Of a DNA stretch of 64,000 nt, positions 23,864 through 32,576 are shown one piece after another. Below the pieces are notes generated by a model. That model saw nothing but the letters and a program-made list of their open reading frames with translations. It was not told the origin of the DNA and made no database searches. The stretch is from Saprospira sp. CCB-QB6 (GTDB lineage: Bacteria; Bacteroidota; Bacteroidia; Chitinophagales; Saprospiraceae): contig NZ_CP116808.1 in assembly GCF_028464065.1 (NCBI RefSeq), positions 3,687,501-3,751,500 of the forward strand, given 5' to 3'. The first letter of the stretch is position 1. Every line of letters starts with the position of its first letter. The position numbers and the translations under genes are program-made.

Positions 23864-24217
23864 ATGCTCAAAAAAATGCTACTTATTGGCCTAGGCTTAA
23901 CGGCTCTAGCCTGTCAAACTCCCGAACAAAGCACTGTTTATGGCCCTAAACCCACTCAACTAGAAGGCCAATACCGCAGCCAAACAGGCGTAATGTCTAG
24001 TATTAGTTGCTATTGCTTTCAAGCTGGCGAATTAGTAGACGAAAGAGGCGAAAAAACTTACCTCTGCTGGGAAGGCGAAGAGGAAGCCCCCCGCTCTTGC
24101 GAAAATATTCGCGTGTGGGGCGAGTATACCAGCAAAACTAGAGAAGAAGATCCCAATTCGCCCTGTCCCGCTGGAGAAATGCGCTATTTCTCAGTCCAGA
24201 AATATGAATGCTATTAG
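23864..24217 (+). CDS. Small Cys-rich lipoprotein coupled to TPR-CHAT
   Basis: A 117-residue protein with an SPII signal (LIGLGLTALACQT, Cys17). The mature part has SCYCFQ, LCWEG, SCEN, SPCPAG and YECY, so it probably forms disulfides. One base separates it from the stop of the TPR-CHAT gene, indicating coupled translation and a related job, perhaps as partner or inhibitor of the envelope protease; this is inference. No family is recognised. Confidence 0.78.
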   Translation: MLKKMLLIGLGLTALACQTPEQSTVYGPKPTQLEGQYRSQTGVMSSISCYCFQAGELVDERGEKTYLCWEGEEEAPRSCENIRVWGEYTSKTREEDPNSPCPAGEMRYFSVQKYECY

Positions 24218-24334
24218 GGGCCTCCGCTGCGGCTTCGCCTTGCGGCGCTACGTTTCGCAGCTCGCTATTCGCTCGGCCCTGCGGCGCAAGCGCCTTGGTC
24301 TGGCCTAACGGCCACTGCTGCACATCGCTAGGCC
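24218..24334 (+). repeat. GC-rich hairpin element, family A
   Basis: Abuts the stop codon of the lipoprotein gene in sense orientation. Hairpins GGCGC-aa-GCGCC and TGGCC-taac-GGCCA. A terminator follows 37 bp downstream, so the element should be part of the mRNA 3' end. Confidence 0.88.
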
Positions 24335-24371
24335 TGCGGCCCTAAGGGGCCTGTAAGACGCAAAAAAGTTT

Positions 24372-24406
24372 AGGAGTTACTTCTATGGGGAAGTAGCTCC
24401 TTTTTT
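24372..24406 (+). terminator. Terminator of the TPR-CHAT/lipoprotein operon
   Basis: GGAGTTACTTC pairs with GAAGTAGCTCC (one G-U pair), then TTTTTT. Confidence 0.85.
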
Positions 24407-24455
24407 GGCAAAAAATAGCTAGCTTAAACTGTTTTTTAAATAGCCGTTTAATTTT

Positions 24456-25616
24456 ATGGACCTTTTTCTTCTACTGGCGCAATTGCTTTTATTTTTGGCT
24501 TTGCCCTATTTTTTGGCCAAACTCAATGCCTTTTTGGGCCTAGAAAAATACCTGAGCAATATTATTATTTGTTACGCTTTGGGTATGCTGCTCGGCAATG
24601 CGCAGCCATTAGTTTTGCCTGAGGCACTTGGAGTGCAAACTACAGAAACGGCCAAATTGATGGCCTTTGTGTCGGTACTTTTGGCTTTGCCTCTGTTGCT
24701 TATGACTTCTGATCTTCGAGCATGGCTGCGCTATTTGGGCCATTTGGGAAAAGTGTTTTTTATTATGTTGGGCTCTACCGTAATTTTGGCCCTTGCTTTT
24801 GCCTATGCTTTAGCCCATGGTCCATACGAAGAATTGCCAACCGTTTTGGGTATGTTTACAGGCGTTTATATTGGTGGAACGCCCAATATGGTGGCTATTT
24901 CTCAGGCCTTAAAGGCGCCAGATGGACTTTTTGTCTTGCTCAATGCCACAGATGTGCTTTGTTCGGGCCTTTATTTCTTGTTGCTTTTGAGTTTGGGCAA
25001 CAGCCTGTTGGGCCGTTTGCTGCCTAAATTTCAGCCAAAAGGAGAGTTGGAAGAAGAAAAACTCTCTATCAGCCTAGAGCAATATAATGTCAAACAAATT
25101 ATTTGGGCAACGGCTTTGGCCCTTTTGGTTTTGGGCATTTCTGTTTTGCCGGCCTTATATTGGCCCGATGCTCAGGGCGAAATCAATAGTAGTATTTTGT
25201 TATTATCGCTGAGTACGGGCAGTATATTATTGGCCGTTTTTGGTCCAAGCAAAGATTGGCGGGGCGTTTATCCCTTTGCCGATTATTTGTTGCTGGTCTT
25301 TGGATTGGGAGCGGGCTATTTGGCCAATTTTTCAGATTTGGCCCAAGATGGAGGAAGTTATTTGCTGCTCAATGCTAGTTTTTTGGGCTTGTTGTTGCTG
25401 CTGCAGCTTTTCTTGGCCTATATTTTCCGAATTGATCGAGATAGCTTTATGATTTGTTCTACGGCTACGGTCATGGGGCCTCCCTTTGTGGCCCAGGTTT
25501 CGAGTAGCTTGAAAAACAGGAGTTTATTGGCGCCAGCTATTGCTTTTTCACTTTTGGGCCTTGCGCTAGCGAACTATTTGGGGGTTTTGGTGGCTTATCT
25601 AGCAGAATTATTATAA
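24456..25616 (+). CDS. DUF819 family membrane protein
   Basis: A 386-residue integral membrane protein with about ten to twelve hydrophobic segments. Typical DUF819 features are CYALGMLLGN near residue 40-50, VSVLLALPLLLMTSDLRAWL, the Gly-rich GMFTGVYIGGTPNMVAI, and the second-half counterpart TATVMGPPFVAQV. The two halves look like an inverted or repeated transporter fold, as in other secondary transporter families. Substrate unknown. It has no close operon partner; a long repeat array follows its stop. Confidence 0.85.
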   Translation: MDLFLLLAQLLLFLALPYFLAKLNAFLGLEKYLSNIIICYALGMLLGNAQPLVLPEALGVQTTETAKLMAFVSVLLALPLLLMTSDLRAWLRYLGHLGKVFFIMLGSTVILALAFAYALAHGPYEELPTVLGMFTGVYIGGTPNMVAISQALKAPDGLFVLLNATDVLCSGLYFLLLLSLGNSLLGRLLPKFQPKGELEEEKLSISLEQYNVKQIIWATALALLVLGISVLPALYWPDAQGEINSSILLLSLSTGSILLAVFGPSKDWRGVYPFADYLLLVFGLGAGYLANFSDLAQDGGSYLLLNASFLGLLLLLQLFLAYIFRIDRDSFMICSTATVMGPPFVAQVSSSLKNRSLLAPAIAFSLLGLALANYLGVLVAYLAELL

Positions 25617-25965
25617 TTTAAAGGCGAACTTTGGGGATTGGAGCGAAGAAGGTCCAATTGGCCTAGCGATGTGCAGCAGTGGCCCGCAGGGCCAGACCCA
25701 GCCGCCTTTGGCGGCGCAGGGCCGAGCGATCAGCGAGCTGCGACAACAAGGCCTTTAGGCCGCAGTTCGACGACCAAAGGGAGTAAACGTAGCGCCGCAG
25801 CTTTGCTGCGGAGGCCCCAAAATAGCAGCGAGCTGCAGAACGACAACAAGAACTTTAGTTCGCCTTTCGACGACCAAGGGGAGTAACCGCCGCCTCATAA
25901 TATTGACGGAGGCCCCAAAACACTAAAATTGCTTAAAATAAATAGAACATAAACTACAGTATACT
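25617..25965. other. Gene-free gap filled by a long GC-rich element
   Basis: 349 bp between the DUF819 and DUF4178 genes. Nearly all is the compound repeat element; only the last 50 A/T-rich bases could hold a promoter, and no clear box is seen. Confidence 0.7.
25660..25916 (-). repeat. GC-rich hairpin element, family A, long compound copy
   Basis: Reverse orientation. Core copy to about 25818 with hairpins TGGCCC-gca-GGGCCA and GCCGCC-ttt-GGCGGC, plus the extra TCGACGACCAAAGGGAGTAA segment. A second partial end follows to 25916. Confidence 0.85.
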
Positions 25966-26523
25966 ATGTTTGGATTCTTTAGAAGAAAGAAAAAAAAGGA
26001 AGAGCCGCATTATGATCCTACGAATTTGCGGATTACGGACCTGCGCAAAGGTTGGTTTGTCGATTATGATTTTCAGACCTGGGAGGCCGTAGAAGAGTAT
26101 GAATATGATTGGGGAAACCAGAATTTTTCCTATGAATTTTTGTTAGATAATGGCAGCGGAAAGCAGTTGTTTTTATCTATTGAGGAAGATGATGGCTTGA
26201 ATTGCGTTATTTTTGAAAAGATGCGCTTTTCGACCTTGCCTCAGGCCGATGAGATTGAAAATGCCGTGAAAACGAATGGCAAACCTCCTCGTCAGTTGCA
26301 AGTGAATGGCATTCGCTATTATTTTGATGGGGAATATCCGGGCTTTTGGCGGAACATCAAAGATTCCGAATCTCAAGAATTTATGCTTTGGGATTATTGG
26401 GATGATAGTGATGAAAAATGCTTGAATATTGAGCAATGGGATGATAATACTTTTGAGGCGGCCTTGGGAACTTGGAAGCCCGAAAATGCTTTTAGTAACC
26501 TGACGCCTAGAGAACAGGCGTAA
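25966..26523 (+). CDS. DUF4178 family protein
   Basis: A 185-residue, acidic and aromatic-rich soluble protein. After the basic start MFGFFRRKKKKEE it shows the DUF4178 pattern: LRKGWFVDYDFQTWEAVEEY, then EYDWGNQNFSYEFLLDNGSG and LFLSIEEDDG. Members of this family are often encoded beside membrane or secreted proteins of unknown role. The next gene, a lipoprotein, follows after 20 bp, so the two probably form an operon. Confidence 0.82.
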   Translation: MFGFFRRKKKKEEPHYDPTNLRITDLRKGWFVDYDFQTWEAVEEYEYDWGNQNFSYEFLLDNGSGKQLFLSIEEDDGLNCVIFEKMRFSTLPQADEIENAVKTNGKPPRQLQVNGIRYYFDGEYPGFWRNIKDSESQEFMLWDYWDDSDEKCLNIEQWDDNTFEAALGTWKPENAFSNLTPREQA

Positions 26524-26543
26524 AACATACTTAAACTACAAAA

Positions 26544-27416
26544 ATGAAAAAAACGATATTTTCCTTTTCGGCCTTTTTGTTATTGGCTTTGGCCCTAACA
26601 ATGAGCAGTTGTGGAAGCTCTACTAACGAAAAATACATGCCTTTCCCCGCCGATAAGATTGCTCAATCTATGGATTCGGTCAAGAACTTTTCAATCATTC
26701 TTTATGATATGGATGTAAAGGATGGCAAGTATTACCACAAGTATAAAGTGATTGAGCAAACGGCCGCAATTCCCGAAGCGACTAGCTTAGACAGCACGGC
26801 TTTGGCGGATAGCACGACTAGTCCTGCTGATTTGGGCATTGTAGAAAAAACAACAGATTGGAAGGAGGTCAGCCCCTCTGATTTTGATTACCACTCTAGC
26901 AATATGGGCATGGAAATTATGTCGAAAAAGGAAGGCGATTTGACCAAGGTGGCAGCGCCTCCCGGCTATAGCCAATATGTGGGTAATTCTCGCTACGGCC
27001 AATGGAAAACCAACCCTAACACAGGCGATTCTTTCTGGGCGTTTTATGGCCGTTATATGTTCCTCAACAGCATGTTTAACTTGATGAGTCCTGTTCGTTA
27101 TGGTGGATATAGCAGCTATTATGGAGGCTATTATGGTCGCCGTCCTTATTATGGTGCCGTAAATTCTTCAGGCAAATATAAGTATGGAACGGGTTCTGCG
27201 CATGCCGTAAAAAGCAATCCAAGTTTTGCTCAACGGATGCAAAGCAATTCGGCCCTTAAAAGTCGTGTAAATAATAGCATTACTCGAAGCAGTGCACGCG
27301 CAACAGGTGGCAAGCGAAGTGCAGTCAGCAGTTCGTCTAAGCGTTCACGCTCTTCATCTCGTTACAGCAGTGGCTCTTCTTCTCGCTCTCGCTCATCTAG
27401 CCGAGGCGGAAAGTAA
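26544..27416 (+). CDS. Lipoprotein with Ser/Arg-rich tail
   Basis: A 290-residue protein with an SPII signal (LLLALALTMSSCGSST). The N-terminal part is soluble (FSIILYDMDVKDGKYYHKYK). A Tyr/Gly-rich stretch (YGGYSSYYGGYYGRRPYYG) lies in the middle, and the last 60 residues are a Ser/Arg low-complexity tail. Cell-envelope location is likely. The gene follows the DUF4178 gene at 20 bp and ends with its own terminator, so the pair is a likely two-gene operon. No known domain is recognised apart from the low-complexity parts. Confidence 0.78.
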   Translation: MKKTIFSFSAFLLLALALTMSSCGSSTNEKYMPFPADKIAQSMDSVKNFSIILYDMDVKDGKYYHKYKVIEQTAAIPEATSLDSTALADSTTSPADLGIVEKTTDWKEVSPSDFDYHSSNMGMEIMSKKEGDLTKVAAPPGYSQYVGNSRYGQWKTNPNTGDSFWAFYGRYMFLNSMFNLMSPVRYGGYSSYYGGYYGRRPYYGAVNSSGKYKYGTGSAHAVKSNPSFAQRMQSNSALKSRVNNSITRSSARATGGKRSAVSSSSKRSRSSSRYSSGSSSRSRSSSRGGK

Positions 27417-27460
27417 GCCGCCTTTTAAGCAACTTATGCTTAAATAAAGTAGAATACTTG

Positions 27461-27493
27461 GCCGAAAACATTTTTGTTTTCGGCTTTTTTTTT
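27461..27493 (+). terminator. Terminator of the DUF4178-lipoprotein operon
   Basis: GCCGAAAAC pairs with GTTTTCGGC, followed by nine T. A small palindrome TTTAAGCA/TGCTTAAA lies just upstream at 27424-27444. Confidence 0.9.
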
Positions 27494-27518
27494 GTGCCTT
27501 TGGTAAAAATTAAAAACT

Positions 27519-27776
27519 ATGCGATTCCTATTTTCCCTAAGTCTTTTACTCAGCATTTTTGCCTGCACGCCAGGCACAGAAGGCTATAGCTGTGTGGGCG
27601 GCAACTGTATTCCTATTGCCGATAATGCCCAGTATAGCAGCTACGAACTTTGTATGCAATTGGGCTGCGTGCCCGATACCGTAGGCTATGTTTGTGATGG
27701 CCAAGCTTGCTTGCAAGTTCCACTAGACAGCGCCCAATATGGCAGTTTAGAAGCTTGCGAGCGCGCTTGTCGATAA
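27519..27776 (+). CDS. Small lipoprotein with two Cys-rich repeats
   Basis: An 85-residue protein with an SPII signal (LFSLSLLLSIFACTPG). The mature part is two copies of a roughly 30-residue unit: GYSCVGGNCIPIADNAQYSS then YELCMQLGC, and GYVCDGQACLQVPLDSAQYG then SLEACERAC. Each unit holds four Cys, probably in disulfides, so it is likely a small stable binding or surface protein. No family name is recognised. It is too small to carry an enzyme. Confidence 0.75.
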   Translation: MRFLFSLSLLLSIFACTPGTEGYSCVGGNCIPIADNAQYSSYELCMQLGCVPDTVGYVCDGQACLQVPLDSAQYGSLEACERACR

Positions 27777-27785
27777 GTACTTTTT

Positions 27786-27944
27786 GGGGCCTCCGCAGCA
27801 AAGCTGCGGCGCTACGTTTACTCCCTTTGGTCGTCGAACTGCGGCCTAAAGGCCTTGTTGTCGCAGCTCGCTGATCGCTCGGCCCTTCGCCGCTTTCAGC
27901 GGCTTGGTCTGGCCCTGCGGGCCACTGCTGCACATCGCTAGGCC
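27786..27944 (+). repeat. GC-rich hairpin element, family A, long form
   Basis: Sense orientation, 9 bp after the stop of the Cys-repeat lipoprotein. Hairpins CCGCAGC-aaa-GCTGCGG, GCCGCT-ttc-AGCGGC, TGGCCC-tgc-GGGCCA. It carries the extra TCGTCGAACTGCGGCC segment. Confidence 0.88.
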
Positions 27945-27998
27945 AAGCTCGCTGCGCTCGCCTCTACATCCTTTTAGATGATTACTCAATACCAATTT

Positions 27999-29933
27999 AT
28001 GCGTTATTTCCTCTTTTTGACTTGCCTGTTATTGGCAACAGTTCTAGAAGCACAAAAAGATTATCAAACTACCCAAGATATTTCGGCTAAAATTAAGAAG
28101 AAGTATCGTGAGGCTTTTTCTAGCTACAATGCCTTTAAATATGAAGAGGCGATTAAGCAGTTGGACAAAATTGAGAAAAAAGCCCCTCGTTTTGTCAATG
28201 CCTATTTATTGGAGGCAGATTGCTATTTGTTACTCAAAGAATGGGAAAAAGCCAAGGCTTGCTTTGAGCAAGCCTTGGAAATTGCACCAGACTATAAGCC
28301 CATTTCGCATTATCGTTTGGGCCAATTGGCCATGCAATCGGCTACTTATGTAGAGGCGGGGCAGCAATTGAGTTTGTTTTTAGAAAAAGCCCCGGCCAAT
28401 GATCAACTTCGGCCCGCAGCAGAACGCTTATTGGCCGATGCACGTTTTCGGCCTCAAGCTATGGCTAATCCGGTTCCCTTCCAGCCTGAAAATATGGGCC
28501 CCAATATCAATAGCGCTAAAAGAGAATACTTTCCTAGCGTTACGGCCAATGAAAAAAAGATTGTCTTTAATGTATTGATTGGCCAAGGAAGAGATGCCCA
28601 AGAAGATCTTTATCAAAGTTTTAAGGTCAATGGAGAATGGACCAAAGCCAAACCTTTAGTAGAGGTCAATACGCCAGAAAATGAAGGGGCGCAAAGCATT
28701 TCGGCAGATGGACAGTATTTGGTCTTTACCGTTTGTAATCGACCAGGCGATTTTGGAAGCTGTGATTTGTATTATTGTGTTTGGGAAGGGCAGGGATGGA
28801 GCCGCCCCCAAAATATGGGGCCAAATATCAATACTGGAAATTGGGAGTCGCAACCCTCTCTTTCGGCCAATGCTCAAGCCCTCTATTTTACTCGTGGAGG
28901 GGCACGCAATCAGGGAGATAAGGATCTATGGGTGAGTTATCGCAATTTGGATGGAAGTTGGGGGACTCCTCAAGCTTTATCCGAACTCAATACGGATTAT
29001 GATGAAAGTGCTCCCTGTATTCATCCTGATGGACAAACTCTTTATTTTAGCTCAGAAGGTTACCCTGGAATGGGCAAAAAGGATTTATTTATTAGCAGAA
29101 AGGGCCAAGATGGCAAATGGGGAAAGCCCTTAAATTTGGGCTATCCCATCAATACAGAGGGAATTGAGGAAGCTATTGTCGTTGGTCTCTCTGGAGAATT
29201 GGCCTATTTGGCTGCTGAAAGAGCTGGAGGTTATGGTTCTTTAGATCTTTATAGCTTTGAGCTGCCTGAAGCACTTCGACCAAAGGCAGTAACTTATTTA
29301 GAGGCCCATGTTTTTGATGCAGAGACAAAGGCTAATTTGCCTAATGCCTTGGTCTATTTGATTGACCTAGAGGCCCAAGATACTGTCTGTGCAATTCGAA
29401 CAAATACTCAAGGGAAATTTTTACTTTGTTTGCCCCTAGGGCAAGACTATGCCTTACATGTTAAAGAAAAGGGCTACTTGTTTGCTTCAGAACATTTTGA
29501 GCTTTCAGCTGCCAATAGCCGTCAAACCCCTTATCAATTGCCTATGCCCTTGCAGGCATTAAAGGCTAACCCCACTGAAAAAGATAGTTTAGCACCTATT
29601 TTATTGAAAAATGTCTTTTTTGCGACGAATTCAGCTAGCTTGCAAGCCAGTTCTAGAGCAGAGCTAGAACAGCTAAGGAGTTTACTTTTAGAACAGCCGA
29701 AAATGCGTATTCGTCTACAAGGACATACGGATAATGAAGGAGATGAAGCCGATAACTTGCTCCTCTCTCAGCGTCGTGCAGAAGCAGTTCGTCAATATCT
29801 AATTGACCGGGGGATTGCCGCAGACCGTTTGGAAGCCAAAGGATTTGGAGAAAAACAACCTATTGCAGATAATGCCACTGTAGAAGGCAGACAGGCTAAC
29901 CGCCGAACAGAGTTTTTACCTTTGAGGCAATAA
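27999..29933 (+). CDS. PorE-like TPR/beta-propeller/OmpA protein
   Basis: About 644 residues. The start is set at MRYFLFLTCLLLATVLEAQ, a signal peptide; an upstream in-frame start adds seven residues. Order: TPR helices (YREAFSSYNAFKYEEAIKQL onward, about 30-150), PD40-type propeller strands (AKREYFPSVTANEKKIVF, SISADGQYLVFTV, SAPCIHPDGQTLYFSS), a carboxypeptidase-regulatory-like domain (VFDAETKANLPNALVYLID), and an OmpA-like peptidoglycan-binding domain (RIRLQGHTDNEGD, LLLSQRRAEAVRQYLI). This is the domain order of PorE of the type IX secretion system, which binds peptidoglycan in the periplasm. Bacteroidetes also carry PorE paralogues, so the exact role is open. Confidence 0.88.
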   Translation: MRYFLFLTCLLLATVLEAQKDYQTTQDISAKIKKKYREAFSSYNAFKYEEAIKQLDKIEKKAPRFVNAYLLEADCYLLLKEWEKAKACFEQALEIAPDYKPISHYRLGQLAMQSATYVEAGQQLSLFLEKAPANDQLRPAAERLLADARFRPQAMANPVPFQPENMGPNINSAKREYFPSVTANEKKIVFNVLIGQGRDAQEDLYQSFKVNGEWTKAKPLVEVNTPENEGAQSISADGQYLVFTVCNRPGDFGSCDLYYCVWEGQGWSRPQNMGPNINTGNWESQPSLSANAQALYFTRGGARNQGDKDLWVSYRNLDGSWGTPQALSELNTDYDESAPCIHPDGQTLYFSSEGYPGMGKKDLFISRKGQDGKWGKPLNLGYPINTEGIEEAIVVGLSGELAYLAAERAGGYGSLDLYSFELPEALRPKAVTYLEAHVFDAETKANLPNALVYLIDLEAQDTVCAIRTNTQGKFLLCLPLGQDYALHVKEKGYLFASEHFELSAANSRQTPYQLPMPLQALKANPTEKDSLAPILLKNVFFATNSASLQASSRAELEQLRSLLLEQPKMRIRLQGHTDNEGDEADNLLLSQRRAEAVRQYLIDRGIAADRLEAKGFGEKQPIADNATVEGRQANRRTEFLPLRQ

Positions 29934-30055
29934 AAAAGAAGGGCTATTCAAAGTAGAAAGTATAAAAAAAGATGAGATAGCCCTTGAACATACAAACATT
30001 ATTACCTACCTTAGGATAAACTTAATATTTAGTACCCCATAAAACCCAAATTTAA

Positions 30056-30877
30056 ATGCGAATTGAATTAACCTTTAAGGTTCTTAGACCAGGGCAAAAG
30101 CTTCCATTTTCTTATCAGTACAATTTAGCAGAATGGATTTATTACTGCTTGAGTCGTGGTAAGCGCAATTTTTCTAAATTCTTGTATTATGGCGCATATA
30201 GTCGCTCAAAACATGAGTTTAAACTCATGAGTTTTTCTCGTTTGTCGATTCCTCAAGATGGGCGTAAAATTTTTAAACGTCATTTAGAGGTTTGGGCCGA
30301 TCAGGTTAAGTTGGAGTTGCGTTTTTTAGCTCGAGAAGAGGATCAAGAAGATATTATGATGGCTTTTGAACAGCGTCGCTTGCGTTTGGGAGATGGCCGA
30401 ATGGGGATTGATTTAGAGGTGGTTAAAGTAGAAGAGCTGCAGATGCCACATATAGAAGATGGCGCAGCGCCTATGCGCACGCAAACGCCTTTGGTATTGA
30501 GTCGTATGGAGGAGCATCGAGGGAAAATGGTGCCGCAGTACCTACACCCTATGGACCAAGGGTATCAAAAAATATTGCTTGATCGTTTGATTGACAATTA
30601 TCAATTGGCTTCTCCTCATGGGCTTTTAGCGCCAGCACAAGAACTTATCAATGGTCCAGAATTAAGCTTTAAGCTGCTTTCTAATAAAGAGGATATTAGC
30701 CGAAAGGGCACCGACTTACAACCACATAGTCGCCGATTTGCCGAAAGAGTTATTGGCTATCTATTTGATTTTGAGTTACAAGGGCCAGCAGAAATTTTGC
30801 GTTTAGCCTACTTAGGTGGTCTTGGAGCTAAAAATGCAATGGGGTTTGGTTGCGTCCGTTTTAACTATAAAGAATAG
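30056..30877 (+). CDS. cas6: Orphan Cas6-family CRISPR endoribonuclease
   Basis: A 273-residue protein with the Cas6 pattern: a start MRIELTFKVLRPGQKLPFSY, the first-half strand FKLMSFSRLSIP, and the C-terminal Gly-rich loop GGLGAKNAMGFG (254-265). Cas6 cuts CRISPR precursor RNA within repeats. Candidate catalytic His residues exist (for example in SKHEF), but I cannot assign one. No other cas gene and no CRISPR array is visible within this window, so it is an orphan here. Its neighbours are a PorE-like gene and an acyltransferase E2, unrelated in function. Confidence 0.85.
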   Translation: MRIELTFKVLRPGQKLPFSYQYNLAEWIYYCLSRGKRNFSKFLYYGAYSRSKHEFKLMSFSRLSIPQDGRKIFKRHLEVWADQVKLELRFLAREEDQEDIMMAFEQRRLRLGDGRMGIDLEVVKVEELQMPHIEDGAAPMRTQTPLVLSRMEEHRGKMVPQYLHPMDQGYQKILLDRLIDNYQLASPHGLLAPAQELINGPELSFKLLSNKEDISRKGTDLQPHSRRFAERVIGYLFDFELQGPAEILRLAYLGGLGAKNAMGFGCVRFNYKE

Positions 30878-30901
30878 TCTAGAATTATATTTAGGAACTT
30901 A

Positions 30902-30938
30902 AATGTTCGGCCAATTTATCTTTGGTCGGACATTTTTT
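30902..30938 (+). terminator. Terminator of the cas6 gene
   Basis: ATGTTCGGCCAA pairs with TTGGTCGGACAT through two G-U pairs, then a T-run. Confidence 0.75.
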
Positions 30939-31095
30939 ATTTGAGGATCATCCAAATAAAATAAAGGGCTTTGCTTTATTAAAAAAAAGAGAAGCCTACT
31001 ATAAGATTTTTAATAACAGAGGAGATTTTTTAACTTTGGGCGCCCAAGAAGCTTTTGGGCCGAAAAAAAAATAAGTTAGCAACCACTGAACAGGT

Positions 31096-31114
31096 TTAAG
31101 TAAGCTTTACTTAA
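31096..31114. promoter_or_regulatory. Palindrome upstream of the E2 gene
   Basis: TTAAGTAA-gct-TTACTTAA, a perfect 8-bp inverted repeat 28 bp before the start codon. It could be an operator or part of the leader; no regulator is identified. Confidence 0.35.
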
Positions 31115-31142
31115 GGTCGTTCAACATAAACAGAAATCAGCA

Positions 31143-32468
31143 ATGGCAAAAGTTGAGTTAATCATGCCCAAATTGGGGGAAAGTATCATTGAGGCTACAA
31201 TCTTATCTTGGGAGAAAGAGGTAGGCGAAAGTGTAGAGCTAGACGAAAATGTCTTGACGATTGCCACCGATAAGGTGGATACAGAAGTCCCTTCTCCTGT
31301 AGAAGGCGTTTTGCTAGAGATTTTGCATCCTGATGGCGCAACTGTAGCGGTAGGTGCCCCAATTGCTATTATTGAAACAGAAGCTGAGGGCGTAGAAGCT
31401 TCTCCTGCTATAGCAGAAGCTCCTCAGGCAAAAGAAGAAACAACAACAGTACCTCAGTTAGAAACAGAGGTGGCAGCGGCTACAGATTTTAGTCAATCTG
31501 ATCGCTTTTATTCGCCTTTGGTGAAAAGTATTGCTAAAGAAGAAGGTATTGCGCTAGAAGAGTTGGATAACATTAACGGAACAGGCCAAAATGGCCGAGT
31601 GACGAAGCATGATGTTTTGACTTATTTGGAAAATCGCCAAAAAGCGCCTCAAGCTGCAGCTCCTGTGAAGAAAGAAGCAGCTAAAGCGGTTGCCCCAGCC
31701 AATAATGGACAGCAAATGGCGGTACAGCAATTTAATTTGCCTCCCGTCGATACTTCTGGAAATGTAGAAATTATTGAAATGGACCGCATGCGTAAGCTTA
31801 TCGCTGATCACATGGTGATGTCTAAGCATGTTTCTCCTCACGTTACTTCTTTTGTAGAAGTAGATGTAACGAATATCGTACAATGGCGCAAGAAAGCTAA
31901 AGCTGTTTATGCCGACAAGTACGGAGAGAAAATTACCTTTACGCCCATTTTTGTAGAAGCAGTAACAAAGGCTCTACAAGATTATCCTATGGTTAATGTA
32001 GCGGTAAAAGGAGACCAAATTGTACGCTATAAAGATATCAATATTGGAATGGCGGCTGCTTTGCCCACAGGAAACCTCATTGTTCCTGTAATCAAAAATG
32101 CCGATACCCTCAACTTAGTTGGTTTGACCAAAAAGGTAAATGATTTGGCCAATCGCGCTAGAGGAAATAAACTCAAGCCCGAAGAAATTAAAGGTGGCAC
32201 CTTTACTTTGACCAATGTAGGAACTTTTGGTAATGTGATGGGAACTCCTATTATTAACCAACCTCAGGTGGCTATTTTGGCCGTGGGCGCAATTCGTAAG
32301 AAGCCTGCTGTTATTGAGACCCCTACTGGAGATACAATTGGTATTCGCCACATGATGTTTCTCTCTCTTTCTTATGACCACAGAGTTGTTGATGGTATGC
32401 TTGGCGGTTCTTTCCTTCGTCGTGTAGGAGATTATCTAGAAGCTTTTGACCTCAATAGAGACATCTAG
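31143..32468 (+). CDS. 2-oxo acid dehydrogenase E2 (dihydrolipoamide acyltransferase)
   Basis: A 441-residue enzyme of the E2 core of a 2-oxo acid dehydrogenase complex, transferring acyl groups from lipoate to CoA. An N-terminal lipoyl domain with the DKVD motif (Lys44 lipoylated) is followed by an Ala/Pro/Glu linker, a peripheral-subunit binding domain (about 121-166, with YSPLVKSIAKEEGI and GTGQNGRVTKHDVL), a second linker, and the catalytic domain ending in LSLSYDHRVVDGMLGG (His413, Asp417). The sequence style fits branched-chain or pyruvate-type E2; which substrate it serves cannot be fixed from the sequence. E1 and E3 are not adjacent. Confidence 0.93.
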   Translation: MAKVELIMPKLGESIIEATILSWEKEVGESVELDENVLTIATDKVDTEVPSPVEGVLLEILHPDGATVAVGAPIAIIETEAEGVEASPAIAEAPQAKEETTTVPQLETEVAAATDFSQSDRFYSPLVKSIAKEEGIALEELDNINGTGQNGRVTKHDVLTYLENRQKAPQAAAPVKKEAAKAVAPANNGQQMAVQQFNLPPVDTSGNVEIIEMDRMRKLIADHMVMSKHVSPHVTSFVEVDVTNIVQWRKKAKAVYADKYGEKITFTPIFVEAVTKALQDYPMVNVAVKGDQIVRYKDINIGMAAALPTGNLIVPVIKNADTLNLVGLTKKVNDLANRARGNKLKPEEIKGGTFTLTNVGTFGNVMGTPIINQPQVAILAVGAIRKKPAVIETPTGDTIGIRHMMFLSLSYDHRVVDGMLGGSFLRRVGDYLEAFDLNRDI

Positions 32469-32490
32469 TTTATAAGATGATAACTAAAAA

Positions 32491-32519
32491 CGCCCGCTCT
32501 GAAAAGAGCGGGCGTTTTT
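32491..32519 (+). terminator. Terminator of the E2 gene
   Basis: CGCCCGCTCT-gaaa-AGAGCGGGCG followed by TTTTT. Confidence 0.93.
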
Positions 32520-32576
32520 GTTGGTGGCCGAAGCAGGAGGCTAAAAGTAAAAATAGCTGTTGTGCTGGCCTAGCGA

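Noticed and set aside
29939-29985. Terminator after the PorE-like gene
   Set aside because: AAGGGCTAT and ATAGCCCTT can pair, but the loop is about 29 nt and no T-run follows; too weak to call.
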